Both the position numbers and the translations under genes were made by a program. The notes beneath the pieces were generated by a model that worked only from the letters and a program-made list of their open reading frames with translations, did not search any database and had not been told where the DNA came from. A stretch of DNA of 52,947 nucleotides from Oscillospiraceae bacterium (lineage in GTDB: Bacteria > Bacillota > Clostridia > Oscillospirales > CAG-272): the NCBI GenBank assembly GCA_015064255.1, contig SVSP01000017.1:1-52947 (forward strand). Direction: 5' to 3'. Positions within the stretch are counted from its first letter, which is position 1. The number at the start of each line of letters is the position of its first letter. Below, piece by piece: positions 25,861 through 35,200 of the stretch.

Positions 25861-26979
25861 TTAAAACTTTATCTTCTTGATTTCTTCTGCGTAATACTGA
25901 ACAAGCTCGAACTTACTTCCCGGCATAAGGCGATGGTCGGGACAAGGGATAAATCCGCCGAGAGCTGCAAGACGCGTTACGCGCTCGATCTCTACGTCTA
26001 CGGCTGCCTTGTCTTTTCTGAAAGCGGTCTTATCCATACCGCCGACGCCGAGCATACCGTTGCCGAATTTCTTTCGTGCAGGCTCAAACTGATCTCCCCA
26101 GACGCCTATTTCTATCGGGAACATAGTATTTACGCCCGTTTCGAACCATATCGGAAGAAGTGCTTCGGTAACTCCGTCGCAGTCGAGCGATATTATATCT
26201 ATTCCGTATTTATGACAAAGATCGTTTCTCTTCTTATAATGCTTAGCGCAAAGCTCTTCAAATATACTCGGCGCGATCAGCGGACCGTTCTTGAAGCAGA
26301 TGTCCTCCCAGTAGTGTGCAAAGTCGAACTTAGCACCCGTCGCAAGCACGTCCTCTACGCATTTATACTGCATCTCGGCATAAGTATCGATGATATCTGC
26401 GAAAAGCTCCTCGTCTTCATCGTACATAAGATAACTCATACCCATAAGAGTGGTGATATTTCTTATATCGCCGAGAACACTTCCGAGCCAAAGACCGATT
26501 GGACGGTCATAACTGCGTGTTTCGTTGAAGCTTGCAAAATACTGTCTGTTTACACGCTCTGCAAAATACTGCATTTTAGGCTTGAAAAGCGTTTCAAACG
26601 CTTCTCTGTCCTTGAGAAGATAATCGTCCTCCGAGGGAATCGAAATTATACCCGGCTTTACTCGCTCGATGGTGCCGCATCCGGTCTGTATTCTCTGCGT
26701 ACCGTCGGGAAGAGTTTCGAGAACCTTGTGCTCGAATCCGGGGCAAAGACCCATATTACCGCCTGCTGTCATACTCCAGTTGAAGTCCCAGCCGATCAGC
26801 TTATCTATCTCGCGGTCGGCATCGTTTCCGTCTCCCCATCTCTGAGCAAGCTCTTTGGAGATCTTGCCCTGCTCTGCCCATTCGTACAGAAGCTCACGCC
26901 AATAGCCGAAATGTACGGCAGGCATTCTGTCAGCATTTTTGTAGTGTAAAATATTTAATGCTCTTTCGCGGTTAGTCAT
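25861..26979 (-). CDS. URO-D/MtaA-fold protein 1 (putative methyltransferase)
   Basis: 372 residues. MTNRERALNILHYKNADRMP is the typical start of URO-D-like proteins encoded with corrinoid proteins. At the metal site it reads ISLDCDGV in place of HxC, with a late GFIPCPDHRLMP loop, so Asp, Cys and Cys/His could bind zinc. FGNGMLGVGGMDK is the strand before it. Perhaps substrate:corrinoid methyltransferase, since each corrinoid locus needs one such enzyme. The substrate is unknown. Head-to-tail with the next gene (27 nt) and with the fusion gene (43 nt). Confidence 0.8.
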   Translation of the reverse strand: MTNRERALNILHYKNADRMPAVHFGYWRELLYEWAEQGKISKELAQRWGDGNDADREIDKLIGWDFNWSMTAGGNMGLCPGFEHKVLETLPDGTQRIQTGCGTIERVKPGIISIPSEDDYLLKDREAFETLFKPKMQYFAERVNRQYFASFNETRSYDRPIGLWLGSVLGDIRNITTLMGMSYLMYDEDEELFADIIDTYAEMQYKCVEDVLATGAKFDFAHYWEDICFKNGPLIAPSIFEELCAKHYKKRNDLCHKYGIDIISLDCDGVTEALLPIWFETGVNTMFPIEIGVWGDQFEPARKKFGNGMLGVGGMDKTAFRKDKAAVDVEIERVTRLAALGGFIPCPDHRLMPGSKFELVQYYAEEIKKIKF

Positions 26980-27006
26980 CGTAAATTCCTCCGTTATTTT
27001 TCATTT

Positions 27007-28248
27007 TTACGCTTCGCCGTAATATTTATCAAGCACTTCCGAAGCTATCTGTGCCCATAGTATAAGGTTTTGCGGCTTATAGCTTACCGTTGAAATGTCT
27101 TTGAGGGTGATATCGCACGGACAGTTATATTTCAGCGCAAGCTCGACCGTTTCGGTTATCTCGCGTCTGATAACCTCGGGGTCGGCAGAGATCGCCACGT
27201 TTGCAGGATTAGGCTTTCTCGAAAGCACGTAGTTTCCGCCGATCTGCTCTGCGCTCTTTTCGACGTTTGCCCAAGGGCTCACGCCTATCTTTCTGAGATT
27301 CGGATAGTTTTTCAGAATATCTATTCTGTCGTGAAGAGGCTCACAGCAGCCGTAATAGGTATAAGCGCATCGCTTTGCAAGCGGAACGCTGTACTGAACG
27401 TCAAATTCATAGTGTGCATCGGGTGAAATAGACGAGAAGGACTGCGCCATCGTTCTGAACCAAACGTCCTTACAAACACCGAAGCTCGGGTCATACGAAT
27501 CACCATGAGTAAACTCTGCAGGGGTACAGTGAACGGTCATCGCGTTCGGCTCGTACAAACCGTATTTTTCCATCTGGTCCATTTCGAGCGACATCGCTCT
27601 TGTAAACAGACCTATTATCTTGTGCAAATACTCGGGTCTGTCATAAATATCGATCATAATAGCTTCAACGCCGCGAAGTCTTGTGATCTTATCCCACGGA
27701 GCGTGATATATTCCGTGACCTTTAAGAGCCACAGGGAGAGAATCTCCGAGAATTTCTCTCATATACGCCAAATTTTTCTCATCGTTTTCGGGATGCGGAG
27801 TAATTATCGGATCGCGGTAAACCTCAAGTGAGCTTTCGTCCTCAAGGACGTCGTAATATTCGTGCGATATTATATGGTTTTTCTTATCTACTGCGATCGT
27901 GTTTTCCTTTGCCTCAAATCCTATTCCCGTATTGGAAAAGGATTTATATACGTTCCACACAGGCACTTCATAGTTATCGCACTTAAAATACTTTTCTCTG
28001 AAAAGCGCTCTGCGGAGTCCGAGCTCCATATTTCTGAGTCCGCGATCTTCACACACACAGTCAAGCGCGCCTTCAAAATTCATTTCGTGCCACGGGATCT
28101 CTTCAATAATAAGCGGCGGACGCACGATCTTTAAGTCATTTGTATCCTTAAAGCGTTTTTGCATACGGATATGCTTATCGGACGAAGTCGATTCGGCATA
28201 TTTTTTTGCGAGTTCTCTGATAATACTTATGTCTTTATTGATACTCAT
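27007..28248 (-). CDS. URO-D/MtaA-fold protein 2 (putative methyltransferase)
   Basis: 413 residues, longest of the set. The N-terminal 100 residues are not typical of MtaA. The barrel contains VPVALKGHGIYH-like, MTVHCTPAEFTHGD and YYGCCEPLHDRIDILKNYP, the last with a CC pair at the metal site, then RKIGVSPWANVEKSAE. The C-terminus has NCPCDITLKDI. Similar proteins are annotated only as uroporphyrinogen decarboxylase family. First gene of the operon; a TTTACT-17-TATAAT promoter and a 14-bp inverted repeat lie upstream. Confidence 0.78.
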   Translation of the reverse strand: MSINKDISIIRELAKKYAESTSSDKHIRMQKRFKDTNDLKIVRPPLIIEEIPWHEMNFEGALDCVCEDRGLRNMELGLRRALFREKYFKCDNYEVPVWNVYKSFSNTGIGFEAKENTIAVDKKNHIISHEYYDVLEDESSLEVYRDPIITPHPENDEKNLAYMREILGDSLPVALKGHGIYHAPWDKITRLRGVEAIMIDIYDRPEYLHKIIGLFTRAMSLEMDQMEKYGLYEPNAMTVHCTPAEFTHGDSYDPSFGVCKDVWFRTMAQSFSSISPDAHYEFDVQYSVPLAKRCAYTYYGCCEPLHDRIDILKNYPNLRKIGVSPWANVEKSAEQIGGNYVLSRKPNPANVAISADPEVIRREITETVELALKYNCPCDITLKDISTVSYKPQNLILWAQIASEVLDKYYGEA

Positions 28249-28329
28249 AAATTCTATTCCTCAAATATTTTTTGCTTTTTATTTTCAAAAAAATTTACGA
28301 AAAACACCAAAAGATGATTATCTATTCTC

Positions 28330-28402
28330 ATTATAGCAAACAAAAACACAAAAGTAAATATGGTTTTCTTGCTTTTTTTAACATGCTTGCAAGAAAACCA
28401 TA
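28330..28402 (-). promoter_or_regulatory. Promoter and inverted-repeat operator of the methyltransferase operon
   Basis: Minus-strand TATAAT at 28330-28335 and TTTACT at 28353-28358, spacer 17. Directly upstream is a perfect 14-bp inverted repeat (TATGGTTTTCTTGC at 28359-28372; GCAAGAAAACCATA at 28389-28402) with a 16-nt centre. Position next to a weak -35 suits an activator site, perhaps for the AraC part of the fusion. It could also be a weak terminator for the gene ending at 28469. Confidence 0.6.
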
Positions 28403-28468
28403 ATAAATATTCAAAAAACAGCCATTGTCAGAGTACAATCAGACACAGTGGAAGTTATACCATAAAAA

Positions 28469-29527
28469 TCAGTAGCTTCCCGCCTTCTTAGCCTCGGCAA
28501 CTATGAGCTTCATATTTTCAAGTGTAACATCATTCGGGATCGAATGGTCGGATGAGAAGATATATCCGCCGTTTTCCTTAAGATAAGGAACCTTTTCTCT
28601 TATCTCGGAAATAACGTACTCGGTTTCCTTCCAACGTGCCGCATTTATTCCGCCGTGAAGAACGATTTTATCGCCGTATTCCTTCTTTATCTTAAGCGAA
28701 TCCATTCCCGCCTTTACTTCGAGGGGGTTAAGAGCATCTATTCCCGTATCAATGACCTCGGGAAGAAGGTTCATAATGTTTCCGCAGGAATGAAGATGTG
28801 CATATATTCCGCGCTCGTGCGCCCAATCTACGGCTCTCTTATGATAAGGCTTCAACAAATTCTTATACAGCTCACGCGAGAAGAAGGACGTTCCCTTATA
28901 TCCCATATCGTCAGGCCAATATATTTCATCAAAGTGATAACCTGCATCCCAAACCCGCTTAAAGAGAGTTTCGCATCTGTTAAGGTATGTATCGAACATA
29001 TCTTCGATAAGCTCAGGCTCTTCAAGCATAGCAACAAGAAGATTTTCAGTACCCATCATCCAGGAGTGTGCAACGTCAAATCCGAACCAGAAGTGTGCGG
29101 TTATCCACCGACCCTCAGCTCTCCACTTATCGAAATTATTTTTGAGCATATCCCACGGAATACGGTCGTCTTCAAGAGTCATTCTTGCTTTAGCCTGCTC
29201 CCACGCCTCTGCGGTAGTTACCGTAAAGTCAAGCATTTCGGGAGTTGAGTCCTCCTGCTTGAAGCTCTTCTGTGTAACTCCCCAAGGTGTTGTGAAAATA
29301 ATATATCTGTCGGTTTCTTCTATTACCTTTCTCGGAAAACGGGGAGTTATATCTATACCGATACCTGCGGTTTTATCAACGTCAAAATAATCTCTCCAGT
29401 CTACGTTATCGGGCATACCTTCGTTTATCCAGCGGCGTATCGTTCCCGCCCACGGATTGTCAATTATCGGCACACGGTCTGCCTCTTTATGTTCGAACAT
29501 TCTTTTAAATCTTTCCCAAGAAGTCAT
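28469..29527 (-). CDS. URO-D/MtaA-fold protein 3 (putative methyltransferase)
   Basis: 352 residues. MTSWERFKRMFEHKEADRVP start; metal site AHLHSCGNIMN (HxC kept) and late loop FSSDHSIPND, where the third Cys is replaced by an Asp-His pair. This pattern is common in URO-D-like proteins of gut Firmicutes and distinguishes it from the MtaA-like protein at 22691. It has its own promoter and is separated from the operon by 220 nt, so it may be expressed differently. Divergent from an AraC-GH43 pair. Confidence 0.8.
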   Translation of the reverse strand: MTSWERFKRMFEHKEADRVPIIDNPWAGTIRRWINEGMPDNVDWRDYFDVDKTAGIGIDITPRFPRKVIEETDRYIIFTTPWGVTQKSFKQEDSTPEMLDFTVTTAEAWEQAKARMTLEDDRIPWDMLKNNFDKWRAEGRWITAHFWFGFDVAHSWMMGTENLLVAMLEEPELIEDMFDTYLNRCETLFKRVWDAGYHFDEIYWPDDMGYKGTSFFSRELYKNLLKPYHKRAVDWAHERGIYAHLHSCGNIMNLLPEVIDTGIDALNPLEVKAGMDSLKIKKEYGDKIVLHGGINAARWKETEYVISEIREKVPYLKENGGYIFSSDHSIPNDVTLENMKLIVAEAKKAGSY

Positions 29528-29576
29528 AATAAAATCTCTCCTTTACTACCTTAAACTACTTGAAATATTTACGCTA

Positions 29577-29617
29577 ATATGTTAACATATAAAAAAACAC
29601 AAGTCAATAGCGTTACA
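29577..29617 (-). promoter_or_regulatory. Promoter with palindromic operator of URO-D protein 3
   Basis: Minus-strand TTGACT, 17-nt spacer, TAACAT. A perfect 14-bp palindrome, ATATGTTAACATAT (29577-29590), covers the -10 box, a position expected for a repressor site. Confidence 0.55.
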
Positions 29618-29673
29618 CAAGACAGCTTATTTTTTTATAAGAAATGTTAATTTTTTGATATTCGGAGTTTTTT

Positions 29674-30537
29674 ATGTACAGCGTAAACGGCGATTTCGGA
29701 GAGGTTCGCTTAATAAGCGGACAGTCTTTTCAGCAAAGCAACGGTCTTTTTTCTCTGTCCGTTGCGGGCTGGCACAAATGCAACGATCTTTATAAAATAT
29801 CGCGCCCAAACGGAAATACAGCGCATCTCCTTATAATTACTGTGGGCGGATGCGGTCTTATGGAGATAAACGGCAAGGAATATTCTCTTCCGTCGGGAAG
29901 CGTAGCACTTATCCCGCGCGGTATTCCGAACCGCTATCAGACACCGTCAAACGGCTTATGGGAGTTTTACTGGATCCACCCGTCAGGCAGTATATCAGAG
30001 CAATTTTTAGATAGTATAGCGCAAAAAGGAATATACACGGGCACAGCCTCTCCCGATCACGCATACCGCGCTCTTATGGAAGACCTCATTTCTGTTTGTA
30101 CGCGCCGTACGCCGCAAGCTGCCATACAAATTTCGCAAAAGCTCGGCTATATTTTCCACTTTGCCGCGATAGATCTGCAGGGAAACAACGCCGTCGAAAC
30201 GGTCACCGAGCGTGCAATAGCTTATATCGAAAAAAATTTCAGCAAAAGCATTCTGCTCGAAGATATTGCATCCCATCTTTTCATATCCACGACCCATCTT
30301 ATACGCGTTTTCAAAAAAGAAGTCGGATGCACGCCTCACAAATATCTTATAAACTACCGTCTGCTGATCGGCGCCGACCTACTCAAATTCAGTCAGCTCA
30401 GCATTGACGAGATATCCTCGCGCGTCGGATTTTCGTCGCCAAGTCAGTTTATAAGTTGTTTTAAGCAGGCACGCGGATCTACTCCAAATGAATTCCGTCT
30501 TAAATTTTCACGTAATTCAGGCACAGATCAACAATAA
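29674..30537 (+). CDS. AraC family regulator of the GH43 gene
   Basis: 287 residues. Cupin N-terminus (LLIITVGGCGLMEINGKEYS, then VALIPRGIPNRYQTP), C-terminal HTH pair (ILLEDIASHLFISTTHLIRV, then LSIDEISSRVGFSSPSQFIS, ending GSTPNEFRLKF). Encoded 41 nt upstream of the GH43 xylosidase gene in the same direction, so it probably controls its own operon in response to xylo- or arabino-oligosaccharides. Also divergent from URO-D protein 3. CGGAG before the ATG. Confidence 0.9.
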   Translation: MYSVNGDFGEVRLISGQSFQQSNGLFSLSVAGWHKCNDLYKISRPNGNTAHLLIITVGGCGLMEINGKEYSLPSGSVALIPRGIPNRYQTPSNGLWEFYWIHPSGSISEQFLDSIAQKGIYTGTASPDHAYRALMEDLISVCTRRTPQAAIQISQKLGYIFHFAAIDLQGNNAVETVTERAIAYIEKNFSKSILLEDIASHLFISTTHLIRVFKKEVGCTPHKYLINYRLLIGADLLKFSQLSIDEISSRVGFSSPSQFISCFKQARGSTPNEFRLKFSRNSGTDQQ

Positions 30538-30578
30538 ATCAAAGCAAATAACACTTTAACACAGAAAGGATCTTTATT

Positions 30579-32159
30579 ATGATAGCAGGAACAAATCCGA
30601 TTTTGAAGGGTTTTCACCCCGATCCGTCTATTTTGCGTGTCGGAGACGACTACTATTTAGCCACTTCAACTTTTCAGTGGTTTGGAGGCGTACAGCTTTA
30701 CCACTCAAAGGACCTCGTTAATTGGGAAGAGCTTCCTTCCCCGCTCAGCCGTGTTTCTCAGCTTGATATGAAGGGCGCTCCAAACTCGGGCGGAGTATGG
30801 GCTCCCTGCCTTTCCTACTGCGACGGAACGTTTTATCTTATATATACAAACGTAAAGAACTTCCACGGTATATTCAAGGACACTCCCAACTATCTTGTGA
30901 CTACCACCGATATCCGCGGTGAATGGTCCGAGCCCGTTTACCTCAATTCAAGCGGATTTGACCCGTCGCTCTTCCACGACGATGACGGCAGAAAATATCT
31001 TGTCAATATGCGTTGGGACGCGCGTATGGAAAACCACGCGTTCGAGGGCATCGTGATGCAGGAATATTCGCCCGAAGAAAAGAAGCTCATCGGAGAGCCC
31101 GTAAACATCTACAAGGGTACCGAAATCGGCGCAACCGAAGCTCCTCACATCTACAAAAAGAACGGATATTATTATCTTATGGTCGCAGAGGGCGGAACTC
31201 TCTATTGGCACGGCGTGCGTCTTGCGCGTTCACGCTCGCTTTACGGTCCGTACGAATCCGACCCGCAGCCTCTTATCACGGTAAGACATAATCCCGAGCA
31301 TTATCTCCAAAGAACAGGTCACGCTTCTTATATAGAAACGCCCGACGGCAAAGGCTATATCGCATACCTCTGCGGACGCCCGATAACCGAAAAAAGACGT
31401 TGCATTTTGGGCAGAGAGACCTGTATCGCCGAGGTCGTCTGGAACGAGGAAGGCTGGCTTCGCCTCAAAAACGGCGGAACTATTCCTCCCGTGACCTACG
31501 AAAGCGATCTCCCCGAGGTCAAATACCCGGCTCTTCCCGAACACGAGCGTTTCGACAAGGATATCCTCCCGCCTCACTTCAAAACACTTCGTCTTCCTCT
31601 TGAAAATATGGGATCGCTTACCGAGCGCCCCGGTTATCTGCGTCTTTACGGACACGAAGCTATCACATCGCTTAACAATCAGTCGCTTGTCGCAAGAAGG
31701 CTTGACGCTTTTAACGCTGAAGCTACCGTAAAAATGGAATTCTCTCCGCAGGATTTTCAGCAGATGGCAGGACTTACCGTTTTCTACGATACCTTTAATT
31801 TCTTCTATCTCTTCCTTTCGTCCGACGGAAACGGAAATAACGAGCTTCGCGTGCTTGTCCGCGACAACCTCAGATTCTACGATCCGCTTATGCACGGCGT
31901 TCCCGTCGGAAATACCACGTCCGTATGGCTCAGAGTAAAGATCGACAAGCTAAATCTCACCTTCTCTTACTCGCTCGACGGAGAAAACTTCAGCGAAATA
32001 GGCGGAACGCTCGACTGCTCCGATCTTTCCGACGAAGCATACGGCGACATCGGACACGAGGGACACACCGGTACCTTTATCGGTATGGCTTGTCAAGACC
32101 TCTCGGGCAAAAATCTGCACGCCGATTTTGAAAGCTTTAGTTATAGAAGAGATATTTGA
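30579..32159 (+). CDS. GH43 beta-xylosidase / arabinofuranosidase
   Basis: 526 residues without a signal peptide. Five-bladed propeller with the three catalytic acids at the places known for G. stearothermophilus XynB3: Asp15 (KGFHPDPSI), Asp128 (SSGFDPSLF) and Glu187 (IGATEAPHIY). The C-terminal 200 residues are the beta-sandwich of this subfamily (FSPQDFQQMAGLTVFYD). It removes xylose (possibly arabinose) from non-reducing ends inside the cell. AAAGGA precedes the ATG. The 3' end is echoed by a ghost at 35986. Confidence 0.92.
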   Translation: MIAGTNPILKGFHPDPSILRVGDDYYLATSTFQWFGGVQLYHSKDLVNWEELPSPLSRVSQLDMKGAPNSGGVWAPCLSYCDGTFYLIYTNVKNFHGIFKDTPNYLVTTTDIRGEWSEPVYLNSSGFDPSLFHDDDGRKYLVNMRWDARMENHAFEGIVMQEYSPEEKKLIGEPVNIYKGTEIGATEAPHIYKKNGYYYLMVAEGGTLYWHGVRLARSRSLYGPYESDPQPLITVRHNPEHYLQRTGHASYIETPDGKGYIAYLCGRPITEKRRCILGRETCIAEVVWNEEGWLRLKNGGTIPPVTYESDLPEVKYPALPEHERFDKDILPPHFKTLRLPLENMGSLTERPGYLRLYGHEAITSLNNQSLVARRLDAFNAEATVKMEFSPQDFQQMAGLTVFYDTFNFFYLFLSSDGNGNNELRVLVRDNLRFYDPLMHGVPVGNTTSVWLRVKIDKLNLTFSYSLDGENFSEIGGTLDCSDLSDEAYGDIGHEGHTGTFIGMACQDLSGKNLHADFESFSYRRDI

Positions 32160-32181
32160 AATTCATACGTCTGAAACAGCA

Positions 32182-32219
32182 AAAAATCACAGCAGAATAA
32201 TATCTGCTGTGATTTTTTA
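32182..32219. terminator. Bidirectional terminator between GH43 and the surface protein
   Basis: 15-bp perfect stem AAAAATCACAGCAGA / TCTGCTGTGATTTTT with a 6-nt loop, flanked by A and T runs. Confidence 0.88.
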
Positions 32220-32244
32220 TTAATGTTCAAATACAACTTTTGTA

Positions 32245-35200
32245 TTAAGATACGAAGCTTACCGAAATAGTAATAGTGGCAGTATGATCGGAATCGGAAG
32301 TATTAAAAACGTTATTGTCGCAAGTAATAAGAATTTGCAAATAACATTCATCCACACCGAAGTATGCCAAAAATTCCATAGGAATCAAAATTCTTGTTTC
32401 AAAAAGCTCCTCTGCAACGTTATTGCGGAAATGACGCTTATAAAGGGTTGTATCAAAAATTTCCACGGGAGAAAGTATTCCGCCGCCATAGTAATCCTCT
32501 ATGAATTTTTCGGCAAAAGCATCCCAACCGTCGTTTCGTATGGCATCGATACTGTCGGAAACAGTATATTCGTATGCCGTCCAAAGCGCAGTAACCGTTA
32601 TATCTTCACCGGGCATAGTTGCAGGTATTTCCTTGTCCCAACCGTCAAAAAGATATCCTTTTCGTGTGGGAACACTCGGCGCAGTTACGGAAGTTCCAAA
32701 ATCCTGCGTAATAGATTCGATCGCAGTACCGTCTGCTGTTTCGAAGGTGATAGTGTACTGATTTATCTTCCACAACGCTTTAACCGTAATATTTTCCGCA
32801 GGGATAGTTTCGGGAATTTCGACGTCCCAGCCAATAAAGGTATAGCCAACCTTTGTCGGAGCATCGGGTACAGTTACGGCACTTCCGTAACCCTGTGTAA
32901 TGGGAGCGATAGTGCTGCCGCCGTCCGTGTCAAAAGTGATCGTATACTCGTTTATCTTCCACACAGCAGTTATTGTAATATTTTCTGCCGGCATAGTTTC
33001 GGGAATATCCTTATCCCAGCCCACAAACGTGTAGTGCGTTCTGTACGGAATTCCGGGAGCTACTGTTATAACAGTTCCGTAGTCCAGCGTAATACAAGTA
33101 TTTTCACTGTCCGCGCCGATTTCAAACGTAATTGTGTACTGATTTATCTTCCACAAAGCCGTGACTGTAATATTTTCCGCAGGCATAATGCTCGGAATTT
33201 CGACGTCCCAACCAATAAAGGTATATCCCACCTTTGTCGGAGCATCGGGTGCAGTTATCGCTGTTCCAAAATCCTGTGTAATCGGAGCAATTGCATTACC
33301 GCCGTCTGTGTCAAAGGTGATTTTATACTGATTTACAGTCCACAGGGCTTTGATCTCTACGTTTTCACCGGGCATTGTTTCGGGAATCTCGGTATCCCAA
33401 CCCGCAAAGGTATATCCCTCTTTAACAGGATCTGCGGGAGCTGTTACAGCACTTCCATAGCCCTGTGTGATCGGAGCAACAGCGCTTCCGCCGTCTGTAT
33501 CAAAGGTAATCGAATAATCGTTTGCTTTCCACAAAGCGGTAATCGTTATATTTTCTGCGGGCATAGTGCTCGGAATTTCGATATCCCAGCCAATAAAGGT
33601 ATAATATGTCTTAGTAGGATTTTCGGGTGCAGTTATCGCTGTTCCAAAGTCCTGTGTAATCGGATCGATATCCGTGCCGCCGTCCGTGTCAAAAGTGATC
33701 GTATACTCGTTTATCTCCCACACAGCAGTTCTTGTAATATTTTCTGCCGGCATAGTTGCGGGAATAGCCTCATCCCAACGCACGAAAGTATATCCTTCCT
33801 TAGTGGGATTTTCGGGTGCAGTCACCGCTGTGCCTACTCCTTGTGTGATCGGAGCAATATCCGTACCGCCGTCTGTATCAAACGTGATTGTATAACACGG
33901 TTTGGAATCGCCGCTACCGCTATATTTTTCACTATTATTCTTTTCGTCATTTAATTTAGTCGCGCTGTCAACAGAATAAAGTGTACCGCTATTTTGCAGT
34001 TTTCCGCCATCTTGAATTTCAATGTCACCGAGAACAGTCAATTGACTGCTGTTTGTCAAAGTAACTCCAGAGGGAATAATAAGGGTGAAACCATCGGGAA
34101 TTTCAATTTTTTCCCCGCCACTATGATTATCAATTGTTGTGCTATACTTTAGTACAGCAGTATTTTGACCGTTTGCTAGAGCTTCATCTATTAAACCTTC
34201 TATAGTATAAACTACAAGTTCATTTGAATTTGCCGGGGGCTTAATAATGGATTTCAACAGGCCGCCAGTAAGTAAAATATTTCTTACTTCCTTGTTTTGA
34301 AATGTTATGGTTTTGAGTTCGTCACAATATGAAAAGAACGTCGTTTCCGAGCTAGAGACAATCCCTGACTGATAATATCCGTAGTAGTCCAATTGATGCC
34401 CCTTACATTTATTTGCATCTAATGATGTTGAAAGAAATTCGATATGTTCCAACTGTTTGCAATTATTCAAACACCAGCGATGAATACACTGCAGACTAGC
34501 AGGAAGTGTTAGACTAGTTATTGACAGATTTTTCAATGCACCTGAATCAAGGCACTTTAACTTGCTATTACTTGCAAAAGTTAGTTTTGTTATTGCAGAG
34601 TTTTGGAACGCTTCTTGGCCAATATACTCAACTGATGCAGGAATAACTACTTCACCATCATCCTCCAAAGGCATCTTTTGTGCAACAAACGAGCCGATAT
34701 TTATTACACCTTCTTCAATAATCAACTTATTCACCTTAGTAGCAACGTATGGTGTGGTTTCAATCTCAAATGGCAAATAATGCACATTCTCTTTCCAATA
34801 GCCATCTTCATAAGGCTGATTCGCATCCCCATTTGAATTTTTCCACTTATTTATATCGCGCTCATTCAAAGGTGTTTGCGTAACAGATATGGTAAGAGTG
34901 CCTTTTCCGTCTGCTTTGGTAACAACAAAAGTCCAATCAACTCCGCCCCACATACCGCCGGTAGTTCCGCCATACATATTAAAATTGTTAGGATATACTG
35001 CCGCATATGATGCATCCTTCGCATAGTTTCCGGTGATATTACCCCCATACATTACAAAAGCAGAAGCCGAGGGAGCGTAAACACCGCCGCCTTTGCCTTT
35101 ATTCCGATCCGTATTGGCGCCTGTGGCATCTTTCAATGCTTTATTTCCGGTAATATTACCTCCGTACATTACAACATTACCTGATGTTATATAAATGCCG

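Noticed and set aside
22691-29527. Haem biosynthesis (uroporphyrinogen decarboxylase, HemE)
   Set aside because: Metal-site motifs and the company of RACo and a corrinoid protein indicate methyltransferase-type URO-D homologs; no other haem genes.
32579-33895. DNA repeats as a possible satellite or CRISPR
   Set aside because: They encode in-frame InlB-type protein repeats of 63 residues.
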